Assembly: GCF_006265175.1 (NCBI RefSeq)
Contig: NZ_VDCQ01000034.1
Coordinates: forward strand, 1 to 64,000
Source of the DNA: Paenibacillus hemerocallicola
GTDB taxonomy: Bacteria > Bacillota > Bacilli > Paenibacillales > NBRC-103111
Direction: 5' to 3'
DNA length: 64,000 bases
Part shown: in pieces, positions 9,621 through 18,619 of the stretch
Numbering within the stretch: position 1 is the stretch's first letter
Layout: every line of letters starts with the position of its first letter
The notes under the pieces: generated by a model
What the model was told of the DNA's origin: nothing
What the model saw: only the letters and a program-made list of their open reading frames with translations
Databases searched by the model: none
Program-made: the position numbers and the translations under genes

Positions 9621-10684
9621 TAGGTATCCCTCTCCCCTCCAACGCAATTATGCAATAAGGTAAACCATGTATTGTAGCGGTACAGCACATTTTCCTCGGA
9701 TAATGGCTGCTTCAGCAGAGACTGTACAAACCGTTCGTCATTCATCAGTTGCTCTACACAAAGCTGCACTTGATGCCATCGGGATGGAATTTGTTCCAAA
9801 TATCGGGTAAAGCCGACGGCCAGCAGCTCGAAAAACGCTCGATTCGCTTGAACATTTCCCTGGAGCTTGGGATGATACACCCGAGTCTCTCCATACAACC
9901 GGGCCATCAACTCCATCGAATCTCGAAACATTTCCCATGTCCCGTCGGAAGCCAGAAGATGCGAATAGCGCTCTATGTACTCCTCCACATATCGATTCAA
10001 ATCCCCCGCGTAATGATAAAATCCCATCTCGGCAAACGCGAAAAAACGCAGAATCGTATCCATCGCATACGTTCCGGGGATTTTCCCGCGAATCGCTTCG
10101 CTAAAATGCCCATCCTTGGAGTAATCCAGAAGAAGACGTTGTACGCGCTCTTCCAACAGAAGTACCCGGAATTGTCCGGGCTTTAGCTTCTCGGAGCCCT
10201 CATGAATGCGTCGAACAAGCTCGTAGAGGATGTGCGGATGCGTTTCTTGCGTTATCGTATGGACTGTAATATAGTAATCCTCAATCTTTCTCCGGATCGA
10301 AGCTTCCAATGTATCGAACGTACTGCCGTTGAGATGACTCATGAGCGTCAAGCCCGTTAGCCGGTAACGTCCGGCGAGGAAGTCAAAGAGGCTGCGCAAC
10401 CGATGATGTCCATCCACAACGACCAGGGGACCCGACCGCATCTCGGCCACATACACGGGGGGAAGCGGGATGCTGACCAATGTCGATTCGATAACCCTCG
10501 ATTTCTTGGTCAAGCTCCATCTGCGCGAAAGACTGAAGGCGGGGTTCAGAAACAAACGATCCCAATCTTGGTAGCGATACAATTCAAACAGCGGAAGCTG
10601 CCTTGTCTCCATCATGACTCTGCGTTCAGATTCAGGAATAGAGATCAATCTGTTATCGCCTTCATCCCCTTTTGCTTTCGGCAT
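9620..10684 (-). CDS. DUF262 / ParB-like domain protein
   Basis: This 354-residue protein begins with a DUF262-like region: a conserved approach helix (RRWSLTKKSRVIESTLVSIPLPPVY) and the signature VVDGHHRLRSLFDFL, the counterpart of VDGQQRLTTL in GmrSD and related proteins. DUF262 has a ParB/Srx-type nucleotide-hydrolysing fold. The C-terminal half is helical and lacks the HNH/DUF1524 nuclease usually found in GmrSD fusions. It starts with ATG after GGGGGAG. A TATAAT at 10744-10749 (minus strand) is a possible -10 element, but I see no good -35. It is the first gene of the three-gene unit and its TAA overlaps the ATPase start. Confidence 0.8.
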   Translation of the reverse strand: MPKAKGDEGDNRLISIPESERRVMMETRQLPLFELYRYQDWDRLFLNPAFSLSRRWSLTKKSRVIESTLVSIPLPPVYVAEMRSGPLVVVDGHHRLRSLFDFLAGRYRLTGLTLMSHLNGSTFDTLEASIRRKIEDYYITVHTITQETHPHILYELVRRIHEGSEKLKPGQFRVLLLEERVQRLLLDYSKDGHFSEAIRGKIPGTYAMDTILRFFAFAEMGFYHYAGDLNRYVEEYIERYSHLLASDGTWEMFRDSMELMARLYGETRVYHPKLQGNVQANRAFFELLAVGFTRYLEQIPSRWHQVQLCVEQLMNDERFVQSLLKQPLSEENVLYRYNTWFTLLHNCVGGERDT

Positions 10685-10759
10685 CCTATCTCCCCCTCAC
10701 AAACAAATATTTCCATCTTCCCGAGCCAATAATCACTGTATCGATTATAACATAACCCT

Positions 10760-11156
10760 ATCCTCGTTTCCCGATAGCTGCTTGAATATACTCCGACGAC
10801 CGGGATTTCTTGTCTATGGGACTTTACTGGGGGAAGTATTGGTTTCTTGGGGGGATGTGAGTCTGTATTCCGAACTGTAGGTCACTGTCATTCATGGAGC
10901 AAAAGACGGTGTAAAATTGTTTGTGTACCAAGAATTGGAGCCTAGTCAGGCAACAAAAATGAGGTCTCAGCAAAATTACTGTAAAACATACAGATAAATT
11001 CAGCAAAGAAGCGGATTTTACCGAGATAGATGGAAAACGTGCAGTTAAATCGAGGCTATACCGCAAAATGGGCAAGAACGAGCGAGAATAGCTGTACATT
11101 TTCCAGCTCACAACGGCAGCAGGATAGCCTTCACCAAAAATAACTACATGTTATGA
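10760..11156. other. Non-coding stretch, nothing recognised
   Basis: About 400 bp between the DUF262 gene promoter and a mobile element remnant. No convincing gene, RNA or terminator is visible. Confidence 0.5.
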
Positions 11157-11355
11157 GGCTGTTGAAGAAGTCTGCAAAGAGAGGAAGCGCCGGAGATAAG
11201 AGGTGCGGGAATGCGCTCCACATCCGTTAACATCGTGTTGTTTTTAAGATTTTAGCGGTTCCAACACGATTTTAAAGTCAACCGCTTCGCTTTCCGCACC
11301 TTTCCCCCACCTCTCTTTGTATGACAAACCTCTCTTTTTGACTTTTTCAACAACC
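11157..11355. mobile_element. 199-bp MITE-like element with terminal inverted repeats
   Basis: The ends GGCTGTTGAAGAAGTC and GACTTTTTCAACAACC are inverted repeats matching at 14 of 16 positions. Inside, further matching arms (AAAGAGAGG with CCTCTCTTT, AGGTGCGG with CCGCACCT, ATCGTGTTG with CAACACGAT) let the whole element fold into one long imperfect hairpin. No transposase is encoded. The end sequence resembles those of full insertion sequences common in Firmicutes, so it is probably moved in trans. No clear target-site duplication is visible. Confidence 0.65.
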
Positions 11356-11383
11356 AGATGATATACCGTTAGTTCGAGTTAAT

Positions 11384-11432
11384 AATAAGAGCGAGACGAT
11401 AGATGTTCCCTTTCTATCGTCTCGCTCTTATT
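11384..11432. terminator. Perfect 19-bp hairpin, probable terminator
   Basis: Arms 11384-11402 and 11414-11432 are perfectly complementary (19 bp) with an 11-nt loop. It lies 43 nt past the stop of the DUF326 gene at the end of the copper locus. On the plus strand it is followed by acgttttt. On the minus strand the tail is only moderately T-rich. A close relative of the same hairpin occurs at 21079-21119. Confidence 0.7.
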
Positions 11433-11475
11433 ACGTTTTTGGATATCCAGCTTGGTTTCCAAAAAAAACAAACTG

Positions 11476-11805
11476 TCAAGCAGCCACAGCCCTGCAAGCC
11501 ATTGCACAAATGAAGCACGCTTCGGCACAGCGCTGGCAGTGATCGTGTTCATGCTTTTTGCACTCATTTCCGCAAGCTTCGCAAACGTCCGCACAGAGGC
11601 GGCACAGTTCTTTGGCATACGAGCTGTTCAAGGACATCGCTTGCGCTGCGAATGCACATAGGTCGGCGCATTCCCGGTCCAAACGAATGCATTCTCTCAT
11701 CATCGCGACATGCTCTTCTTGAAGACAAGCGTCGAAACAGTGATTGCACGCTTGCACACAGCGGAGACATTCTTCAATGCAAGATTGAATTTGCTCGTGC
11801 GACAT
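11476..11805 (-). CDS. Cysteine-rich four-helix copper-binding protein (DUF326)
   Basis: This 109-residue protein has 19 cysteines in helical CxxxC and CxxC spacing (for example CIEECLRCVQACNHC), a pattern typical of DUF326 four-helix-bundle proteins. Members of this family store Cu(I) inside the bundle. No export signal is visible, so it should act in the cytosol. ATG 11805 lies 9 nt after AAGGAGG; a TTG two codons earlier is too close to the ribosome site. It is the last gene of the copper locus downstream of csoR and copA, which supports a copper-buffering role. Confidence 0.88.
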   Translation of the reverse strand: MSHEQIQSCIEECLRCVQACNHCFDACLQEEHVAMMRECIRLDRECADLCAFAAQAMSLNSSYAKELCRLCADVCEACGNECKKHEHDHCQRCAEACFICAMACRAVAA

Positions 11806-11867
11806 AGGCAATAGCCTCCTTAATAGGTTCTTCTATCTTTTACCCATTCCGGAGTAAAATCAACAGT

Positions 11868-13205
11868 TTAATGCTTCATTCCCGGCATGTCGGACCTATT
11901 ATGTCCTGCCGATCCACCGTCGTCGGGCTGTGTCCCCGAGCTCGCGCTACCCCCGCCATGTCCGCCATGGCCTTCTCCGGATTCGGACACGATTTCCAGC
12001 ATCGTGTCGATCTCACCTTGTGCCGAGACGCTGAGAGCATCTTCTCCGCCCGTTAACCAAGCGTGATTGTAGGGCCCTTCCGTGGGGGACAGCTTATACT
12101 TGGGTTGCAGGGACATCACATACCTATGAACGCTTTCCGGCATCTTCTCTTTATCCGTCCAGAGCAACGGAGCATGCTTGCCCAAATGAGAGAACGGCGC
12201 GGCGGCAAGGACCAGGATTGGCGAATCCTTGCTTACCAAAGAGAAATTATGTCCCGGTGTCGTAATGCCCCATCCAAAGCCGGTCGCCGGATCTTTATAG
12301 CTCGCAAAAGCAACCGCGTTTTCGTACGGATCGTTTCCGGCAATCCGAACGACCTTCCCGTATTCGCCCAATCGGTTTTGCACGTTCGCGGATATTATGG
12401 ATTCTGGGCCCAGAATGTAGATATTGGCTTTTCCTCCCCGCGTCTTTAAGGCATCTACGGTTTCCGCGGGAATTTCATCCTTTTTGACGTAAAGCAAAGG
12501 CTCCGGCATATGAGCGATCCAGTTCACCGCAGGAATCGTATAGGCCTGGCTATCCATCGAACCGACAATGACCGAAGGCGGATTCTCGCCCGCCGTTTTC
12601 GTATAATAAGCATCGATCGCTTTGGCTATAGCCGCGGGGTTCGCTCCTGCGATCTTGTCCGTTTTCAGACCAAGCGCCATGACTTGCTCTTCTACTTTTG
12701 GATCGAGATCGCCGACCAGAACGACCTGTACCCCATTGTTCCCGTCCACACCCTTCGGCTTCAATCGCTTGAGCTCGTTTAAGGTGACGTCCGGAATCCC
12801 GTCCTTGTTCACGAATAACACAGGACCGTTATTCGGATGGTGAATCAAATCGGCGCTGGCCAGCGTCGTTTGCCAATCCTGCGCATTTGCTAGGACTACA
12901 CCGCCCGGCCGGTTCTCGTCATTTGTGGCCATCCATAGCGTTTGCGAAATGAGAGCGGCTGCTTCTGTCGGATCACTCGTGTTGATGCGCGTCGTATTTT
13001 TCGATCCTACCCATGCGCTTGCAGCCGCCGTCGCCGGCTGATTGCCGGATCCGGCACCAGACTGCTGCCCTTGCCCCGCACCGCCCATGCTGTGCCCCTC
13101 GTGCTGCGAAGAAGATTCGGTTTTGTTGAAACATCCCGTCAAGGCCAACGCCGCCGCGACGGATATAATCCCGACCTTCATAGTCTGGGTCATCGTCTTT
13201 GTCAT
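11868..13205 (-). CDS. Lipoprotein with cell-wall-binding repeats and His/Met-rich tails
   Basis: This 445-residue exported lipoprotein has lipobox LTGC with C25 as the lipidated residue. A His/Met/Gly-rich linker (HEGHSMGG) follows, then a long region resembling cell wall-binding repeat type 2 (PF04122), with modules alternating VVLVGDL-like, IYILGPES-like and VRIAGNDPYENAV motifs. The C-terminus is again His/Met-rich (GEGHGGHGGG and MPGMKH). The repeats suggest attachment to wall polymer. The tails look metal-binding, and the position inside a copper locus suggests extracellular copper capture or sensing (inference). ATG follows AGGAGG by 7 nt. It is read after the sensor kinase gene with a 78-nt gap. 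Confidence 0.82.
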   Translation of the reverse strand: MTKTMTQTMKVGIISVAAALALTGCFNKTESSSQHEGHSMGGAGQGQQSGAGSGNQPATAAASAWVGSKNTTRINTSDPTEAAALISQTLWMATNDENRPGGVVLANAQDWQTTLASADLIHHPNNGPVLFVNKDGIPDVTLNELKRLKPKGVDGNNGVQVVLVGDLDPKVEEQVMALGLKTDKIAGANPAAIAKAIDAYYTKTAGENPPSVIVGSMDSQAYTIPAVNWIAHMPEPLLYVKKDEIPAETVDALKTRGGKANIYILGPESIISANVQNRLGEYGKVVRIAGNDPYENAVAFASYKDPATGFGWGITTPGHNFSLVSKDSPILVLAAAPFSHLGKHAPLLWTDKEKMPESVHRYVMSLQPKYKLSPTEGPYNHAWLTGGEDALSVSAQGEIDTMLEIVSESGEGHGGHGGGSASSGTQPDDGGSAGHNRSDMPGMKH

Positions 13206-13283
13206 ATCGGAACCTCCTAGTGATGGTTAGTATAAGCATAACCGCCACTTGTGAAGATCCTATGTAGCTGGCATCAGTCCAGC

Positions 13284-14366
13284 TTATATAAAGGAGTTTG
13301 TTTTAGGCAGCCGGATATAAATCGCGGTCCCTTGGCCGCTTTCCGCCCAGACGTGTCCTCCATGAGCGATGACCAGCTTCTTTACGATGGTTAAGCCCAA
13401 GCCGCTGCCCCCTGTCCTCCGGTTGCGCGACTTGTCCCCCCGGTAAAATCGCTCAAAGATGTACGGCAAATCCTCTCGCGCAATGCCGCTGCCGGAGTCC
13501 CGAATGGCAATCCGTACGCTTTGCCGTTCCTCCAATGCTTCAATTCGCACCTTTCCGTCTTCCGGAGTGAACTTGAGGGCGTTGCTAAGCAGGTTGACCA
13601 AAATCTGAATCATACGATTACGGTCCGCAAAAACCCGGATCGTCGAGCTGCAGTCGAACGCAAGCTCCACTTTTTTCTCCAGATAGGCTGCCGATACGAG
13701 GTCAACCCCTTGCCGGATAATCGCATCCAAGGAGATGTCCGCCCGCTTCAATTGAAAAGCCGGTGATTCCATATGGGTCAAGTCTTCCAGCTCGACTACC
13801 ATTTTCGCGAGCCGCTCAATTTCCTCGTAACAGGAATGGATGCGCTGCGGGGTCGGCTCCCAAACGCCGTCTTCAAAAGCCCGCATATGGCTCTTCAACG
13901 TGGCGAGCGGCGTTCGAAGTTCATGGGCGATGTCTTCGGTCATCGTGATCCGAAGCTGCTCCTGCGTATGCAGCTGCTCGGCCAGCGCGTTCAACGAGTT
14001 TCCCAACTCCGCCAGCTCGTCGTTTCCTCCGATGGCGACCCTGGCGTCCAATTGGCCATCCGACATCCGTTCCGCGACCCGCTTCATATCCACAAGAGGC
14101 TTCGAAATACGTCTGGCAATATAGAACCCGATCAGGACCGCAAGAAGGATCGAGCCGACGAAGGTCCAAATAATCGATTGAACGAGCGCCTGCTCCAAAT
14201 GGAAATCCAACTGGGAGCTATCCCGGTTCGCACCTGCGGCTTGGTCATAGAACATGGAAATATGGTAATGCGTCGCTAAAATAACGCTTGCAGTCGAAAT
14301 GAATAAAATACACGTCGCGGTCCCTATGAGGATGAAAGCAAGGCGGGCGTGCAATCGCTTGTTCAT
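13284..14366 (-). CDS. Sensor histidine kinase (BaeS/CusS-like)
   Basis: This 360-residue kinase has two membrane helices (~10-30 and ~68-90) flanking a short extracytoplasmic loop of about 40 residues. A HAMP domain follows (RRISKPLVDMKRVAERM), then HisKA with H148 in IAHELRTPL, an N-box (LVNLLSNALKF) and G-boxes (DSGSGIA, GGSGLGLTI). Its ATG overlaps the TGA of the response regulator gene as ATGA. The small sensor loop suits a metal or envelope signal. Its place inside the copper locus suggests copper, as with CusS/CopS, although no obvious His or Met cluster is present in the loop. Confidence 0.9.
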   Translation of the reverse strand: MNKRLHARLAFILIGTATCILFISTASVILATHYHISMFYDQAAGANRDSSQLDFHLEQALVQSIIWTFVGSILLAVLIGFYIARRISKPLVDMKRVAERMSDGQLDARVAIGGNDELAELGNSLNALAEQLHTQEQLRITMTEDIAHELRTPLATLKSHMRAFEDGVWEPTPQRIHSCYEEIERLAKMVVELEDLTHMESPAFQLKRADISLDAIIRQGVDLVSAAYLEKKVELAFDCSSTIRVFADRNRMIQILVNLLSNALKFTPEDGKVRIEALEERQSVRIAIRDSGSGIAREDLPYIFERFYRGDKSRNRRTGGSGLGLTIVKKLVIAHGGHVWAESGQGTAIYIRLPKTNSFI

Positions 14367-15058
14367 TTCGCGACACCGCCGGCGAACCGATAGCCTGAAC
14401 CGTAAACGGTCACGATGTACCGGGGGCTTTTGGGGTCGGCTTCGATTTTATGACGTATGTTTTTCACATGCTGGTCGATGGTCCGGATATCGCCCTCAAA
14501 CTCGTAGCCCAGCACCTTCTCCACCAGTTCCTCACGCGTAAAATGCCGCTGCGGGTATTTCGCCAATGCCAGGAGGAGCTTGTACTCATTCGGCGTTAAA
14601 CTGACGGGTTCTCCATGACAGGTAACGCTATGCCGGAGAGAATCGATTTCCAGATGTCCATGGTTGAACGACAAACGGTCGGCAAGCAAAAACCCGTCAT
14701 CCGTTCGGCGCAGGATCGCCCTGACCCGGGCGACAACCTCGCGCGGATCGAAGGGCTTCGTCAAATAATCGTCCGCGCCAATGGACAAGCCTTTGATTCG
14801 ATTCTGTTCCGAAGCCTTCGCGGTAAGCATCAGAATCGGAACCGAATTGAGGGTACGAATCGTTTGGCATACCAGCTCCCCCTCCATATCCGGCAGCATG
14901 AGATCCAGAATGACGAGATCGATGGATCGGTTTTGCAGCGTTTGCAGAGCCTGACTCGCCGTAGCCGCCTCTACCGCCTGAAAGCCTTCCTTCCGCAAAT
15001 ACGAGGTTACGACATCGCGAATCTTCTCTTCGTCATCTACCACCAGAATCGTCTTCAT
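14363..15058 (-). CDS. OmpR/PhoB-family response regulator
   Basis: This 231-residue regulator has a receiver domain with D8-D9, phospho-acceptor D52 (ILDLMLP), T79 and K101 (LTKPF), followed by a winged-helix DNA-binding domain (LTPNEYKLLLALAKYPQ, IDQHVKNIRHKIE, TVYGSGYRF). A longer open frame extends to 15220, but ATG 15058 starts exactly at the conserved MKTILVVDDE and overlaps the upstream TGA as TGATG, with GGGGG before it. It pairs with the adjacent kinase. Together they probably control the envelope part of copper handling, while CsoR controls copA. Confidence 0.92.
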   Translation of the reverse strand: MKTILVVDDEEKIRDVVTSYLRKEGFQAVEAATASQALQTLQNRSIDLVILDLMLPDMEGELVCQTIRTLNSVPILMLTAKASEQNRIKGLSIGADDYLTKPFDPREVVARVRAILRRTDDGFLLADRLSFNHGHLEIDSLRHSVTCHGEPVSLTPNEYKLLLALAKYPQRHFTREELVEKVLGYEFEGDIRTIDQHVKNIRHKIEADPKSPRYIVTVYGSGYRFAGGVAK

Positions 15059-15696
15059 CACGACCCCCGGACATGAGGATTTGCCGTTTTTTTCCGAAGC
15101 TCCTCTATCGTTATGCGTTCGACGAACTTCCAAAACCTTTCTTTCTTCTTCCCCAGCTCTTGAAAAATCGCGATTAACCCCGTGACGATAGGAACAAGCC
15201 GCTCCTCCGGAACACCCCAAGCGTACAGCTGCCCGAGACGGGCTTTAATGCCCTTGGCATCGCCGCCGACGTAAATATCGTACACCTCGTTCATTTTGAC
15301 AACCGCAATGTCTTTGAGCAAAGGCTCGCTGGTGCCCAACGCGCATCCCGCATACCCGATCTTCAGCGGGCTTGGGACTTCTTGGCCGGCAACCGCCCGA
15401 TCGAGCAAGGTCGCCACATGCAGACCGGCCTCCTCGGCTCCCCTGCAGAAATTGCACGCAATCAAATTTTTGGTGTAAAATCCCGCTGGTTGAATGTCCA
15501 ATCCGACTTCTCTTAATCGTACTTGCACCTCGTCCATCCGCTCTTCCTGCATCTCGACATACAGCTGGTTGAATGTGGTTAGTTCGATCTTCGCGTCCGC
15601 CCCTACAATCGAGCCCAGCACGGCCAACTGCTCCGGCTTAAATAGATAACCGCCTTTCTGAAATCCCGGCGACACGGCAAATTTCTTATTGCCCAA
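15058..15696 (-). CDS. Truncated nitrite/sulfite reductase-like protein
   Basis: This 212-residue protein resembles one half of a sirohaem nitrite/sulfite reductase: an N-terminal ferredoxin-like half (GYLFKPEQL ... TTFNQLYVEM) and an iron-sulfur/sirohaem region with C81, C84 and C118. The usual four-cysteine pattern (C-x5-C and C-x3-C) is incomplete, because T122 stands where the fourth cysteine is expected. Full reductases are 500 residues or more. Catalysis is therefore doubtful, and a metal-binding or redox role is possible. The start is TTG 15696 behind GAGGAAAG, 18 nt after the copA stop. Its TGA overlaps the response regulator start. Confidence 0.75.
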   Translation of the reverse strand: MGNKKFAVSPGFQKGGYLFKPEQLAVLGSIVGADAKIELTTFNQLYVEMQEERMDEVQVRLREVGLDIQPAGFYTKNLIACNFCRGAEEAGLHVATLLDRAVAGQEVPSPLKIGYAGCALGTSEPLLKDIAVVKMNEVYDIYVGGDAKGIKARLGQLYAWGVPEERLVPIVTGLIAIFQELGKKKERFWKFVERITIEELRKKTANPHVRGS

Positions 15697-15714
15697 CTTT
15701 CCTCACGCTCCTTA

Positions 15715-17976
15715 TTACACTTTCGTTCGCTGCAGCCGAAGTGCGTTGAGTACGACCGAAACCGAGCTGAACGCCATGGCCGCTCCCGCCAGCCAAGGAG
15801 CCAAAAATCCCGCCGCGGCGATCGGGATGCCGACGACATTGTAGGCAAGCGCCCAAAACAGGTTTTGCTTAATATTGACCATCGTTTTGCGGCTCAAATA
15901 GACCGCGTCCGGAATGCTGTTCAGATCGCCGCGCATCAAGGTCACATCGGCCGCTTCCATCGCGACATCGGTCCCCGTGCCGATGGCCATTCCGATATCG
16001 GCCGTGGCAAGAGCCGGAGCATCATTAATACCGTCGCCGACCATCGCCACTTGCTTGCCCGCTTGCTGCAATTTCTTCACTTCATCCGCTTTGCCTTCAG
16101 GCAATACTTCGGCGAGCACCCGTTCGATCCCGACTTGGCGGGCAATCGCTTGGGCGGTGCGTTCGTTGTCGCCGGTAATCATGACGACGTCCAGACCGAG
16201 CTCTTTGAGCCGGGCAACCGCCCGCTTGGAGCTGTCCTTGATCGTATCCGCCACCGCTACGATACCGGCGTACCGCCCGTCGATAGCAACGAGCATTGCC
16301 GTTTTACCCGATTCTTCAAGCTCATTCATCCGTTCGTAAGCCGATTCCGCCCCGATCCGATTGCGGGCCATCCATTTTCGCGTTCCGATCAGCACTTCTT
16401 GTCCTTCCACAACCGAGCGAAGGCCAAATCCCGGAACGGCTTCGAACGCCTCGGCATCCGGAAAAATAATGCCTCTCTCCCGAACGCCCGCGACAATCGC
16501 TTCCGCCAGCGGATGCTCCGAGTTTTTCTCGGCTGCCGCCACAATAGCAAGGAACCGGCTCTCCTCGATCGGTGCCGTGACAAGGACATCCGTCAACTCG
16601 GGCTTGCCTTTCGTCACCGTACCGGTTTTATCCAATACAACCGTCGTAATTTTATGCGTCGACTCCAGATGCTCTCCGCCTTTGAACAAGATGCCGATCT
16701 CTGCCGCGCGGCCCGATCCCGCCATAATCGATGTCGGGGTGGCGAGACCCAGTGCGCATGGGCAGGCAATAACAAGCACGGCAATCGCCTTCTCCAGAGC
16801 GCCAGCAAAATCGCCCTGGGCGACACCAAAATACCATACGAGGAAGGTGACCACTGCAATACCGACGACAATGGGAACGAAGATACCGGAGATCACGTCG
16901 GCTATCCGTTGAATCGGCGCTTTCGAGCCTTGTGCTTCTTCCACGACTTTAATAATTTGCGCAAGCGCGGTTTCTTTGCCTACCTTGGTAGCCTGAATGC
17001 GGAGCATCCCGTTTTTATTGAGGGTCGCGCCGATTACAGGGTCCCCTTGCCGCTTGCTGACCGGAATGCTTTCGCCGGTCAACATCGATTCGTCCACGGA
17101 AGACGAACCTTCGAGCACCATCCCGTCTACCGGCACTTTCTCGCCGGGCTTCACGATCACAACGTCGCCTGCGGCAACATCCTCTATCGGTATCGCGATT
17201 TCCTGACCGTCCCGAACGACGAGCGCCGTCTTGGCCTGCAAGCCCATCAACGTTTTAATCGCTTCTGACGAACGGCCCTTCGCTAACGCTTCGAACAGCT
17301 TTCCGAGAATGATAAGCGTAATCAAGACTGCGCTTGTTTCGTAGTACAGAGCCGGTGCATCGTGAGCATGAGCGTCGCCCGCCCACTGTATCGTTACATA
17401 CAAGCTGTAGAAGTAGGCTGCCGATGTACCCAGCGCTACCAAAACATCCATATTGGCGCTGCCATTCCGAAGCGCTTTGTACGCGCCGGTATAAAATTGC
17501 CGGCCGACGAGAAACTGAACGGGCGTAGCCAGAATCAATTGGAACCACGGATTCATGAAGAGATCCGGCACCCAGATCCAGGACGTGAACGAAAAGTGAC
17601 CTACCATCGCCCACAATAGCGGCAGAGACAAGATCGCGGAGAGCAGCAGCTTCTGTTGCTGCGCTTTAATTTCTTTCTTCCTGTGGTCTGCCGCCTCTTG
17701 TCGATCCTCTTTGACCGCTGCCTTGTAGCCGATCTGCTCCACTTTCTTCACCATATCCGAAGCGGACACTTCGGCAGGCGCATACTCCACATGAGCCGTC
17801 TCCAGCGCAAGATTGACGGAGGCTTTCGATACGCCGGGCATTTTATTTAATCCCTTCTCAATCCGGTTCGCACAGGCCGCGCAAGTCATCCCGCCGATAT
17901 CAAAATCCACCGCTTCTTTCACCTTATCGTTTCCGCTGTCTTGTATTTGTTGTGCGTGCGTCATGCCCTTTTGCAT
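15715..17976 (-). CDS. copA: Copper-exporting P1B-type ATPase CopA
   Basis: This 753-residue membrane pump has one N-terminal heavy-metal domain with GMTCAAC (C32, C35), eight predicted membrane helices, the transport motif CPC at 405-407, phosphorylation site D449 in DKTGT, a TGE-type actuator motif (LTGES) and a hinge [13 protein letters not shown] together with a GMTCxxC domain marks a Cu(I) exporter. I chose ATG 17976, 8 nt after AGAGG; a GTG at 17985 would fall within the ribosome site. A CsoR-type dyad lies 20 nt upstream, and csoR is the next gene upstream, so expression should rise when Cu(I) releases CsoR. Confidence 0.95.
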   Translation of the reverse strand: MQKGMTHAQQIQDSGNDKVKEAVDFDIGGMTCAACANRIEKGLNKMPGVSKASVNLALETAHVEYAPAEVSASDMVKKVEQIGYKAAVKEDRQEAADHRKKEIKAQQQKLLLSAILSLPLLWAMVGHFSFTSWIWVPDLFMNPWFQLILATPVQFLVGRQFYTGAYKALRNGSANMDVLVALGTSAAYFYSLYVTIQWAGDAHAHDAPALYYETSAVLITLIILGKLFEALAKGRSSEAIKTLMGLQAKTALVVRDGQEIAIPIEDVAAGDVVIVKPGEKVPVDGMVLEGSSSVDESMLTGESIPVSKRQGDPVIGATLNKNGMLRIQATKVGKETALAQIIKVVEEAQGSKAPIQRIADVISGIFVPIVVGIAVVTFLVWYFGVAQGDFAGALEKAIAVLVIACPCALGLATPTSIMAGSGRAAEIGILFKGGEHLESTHKITTVVLDKTGTVTKGKPELTDVLVTAPIEESRFLAIVAAAEKNSEHPLAEAIVAGVRERGIIFPDAEAFEAVPGFGLRSVVEGQEVLIGTRKWMARNRIGAESAYERMNELEESGKTAMLVAIDGRYAGIVAVADTIKDSSKRAVARLKELGLDVVMITGDNERTAQAIARQVGIERVLAEVLPEGKADEVKKLQQAGKQVAMVGDGINDAPALATADIGMAIGTGTDVAMEAADVTLMRGDLNSIPDAVYLSRKTMVNIKQNLFWALAYNVVGIPIAAAGFLAPWLAGAAMAFSSVSVVLNALRLQRTKV

Positions 17977-17995
17977 ATTTGCCACCTCTTCTTAA

Positions 17996-18012
17996 ATACC
18001 CTACGGGGGTAT
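17996..18012. promoter_or_regulatory. CsoR operator in front of copA
   Basis: The 17-bp sequence ATACCCTACGGGGGTAT is an imperfect dyad (ATACCC/GGGTAT) of the type bound by CsoR repressors. It lies between csoR and copA, 20 nt before the copA ATG. The same element is found in the csoR promoter. Confidence 0.85.
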
Positions 18013-18074
18013 AAAATGTTGAAAAATGAATGGCCGCCTGAAGCTTCCTTCTGGCTGGGCCACGTCGTAAGCCG

Positions 18075-18413
18075 TTATTTCATTAATTTATGGACGGTTA
18101 TCAACAATTCGTCGATAACTTCGCTTTCCCCGGCTTGGATTCGTTCCACCACACAGCTCTTCATATGGCCTTCGAGCAGGAGCTTGCCCACGCTGTTCAA
18201 GGCGGATTGAATCGCCGCGATCTGGTTCAATACATCATCACAATAAGTATCCTTCTCGATCATGCCTTTGACGCCGCGAATCTGGCCTTCGATACGGTTT
18301 AGACGAGATACAAGGTTGTTCTTCGTTTTGTCCGAATGATGGCTTTTCCTTTCGCTATTCGCGGCACAGCAGGCCTCGGTTTCATGCTGCAGCAAGTTGT
18401 CCTGGGTCGTCAT
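18075..18413 (-). CDS. csoR: Copper-sensing transcriptional repressor CsoR
   Basis: This 112-residue all-helical repressor carries the Cu(I)-binding set C58 (TYCDDVLNQ), H83 and C87 (GHMKSC), within a helical core beginning LVSRLNRIEGQIRGVKGMI. The N-terminal ~25 residues hold an extra CC pair and HH pair not needed for the family fold. Family members bind a GC-rich dyad as tetramers and dissociate when Cu(I) is bound. ATG follows AGGTGATAAGAA. Both the csoR promoter and the copA leader carry the dyad, so it should repress itself and the whole copper locus. Confidence 0.95.
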   Translation of the reverse strand: MTTQDNLLQHETEACCAANSERKSHHSDKTKNNLVSRLNRIEGQIRGVKGMIEKDTYCDDVLNQIAAIQSALNSVGKLLLEGHMKSCVVERIQAGESEVIDELLITVHKLMK

Positions 18414-18435
18414 TTCTTATCACCTCACGACTTCA

Positions 18436-18464
18436 ATATACAATACCCCCATAGGGTATGTCAA
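18436..18464 (-). promoter_or_regulatory. csoR promoter with operator in the spacer
   Basis: On the minus strand TTGACA (18464-18459) and GTATAT (18441-18436) are separated by 17 nt. The CsoR dyad ATACCCTATGGGGGTAT (18459-18443) fills this spacer. Bound repressor would therefore block RNA polymerase directly. Confidence 0.85.
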
Positions 18465-18619
18465 CAGGAGAAGTGCCAATCTTCCGATTAAAAACAAACA
18501 GACCGCCAATTCCAGCAGCCTGCTGATTCTTTCGTTTGGTTTGTAAACACGGGAACTTGAGTAAGCGAGAAGCGCGGGTCCTAGAAGCATGAACGTCAAA
18601 CAAACCACAAGACCTCACG

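Noticed and set aside
9621-9647. Longer start for the DUF3696 ATPase
   Set aside because: It would run into the upstream gene, while ATG 9620 has a ribosome site and TAATG overlap.
15059-15220. N-terminal extension of the copper-locus response regulator
   Set aside because: It is only the out-of-frame overlap with the reductase-like gene; the receiver begins at 15058.
18420-18608. 62-codon minus-strand frame encoding hydrophobic residues upstream of csoR
   Set aside because: Its 3' end covers the csoR promoter and operator, and it lacks a good ribosome site.
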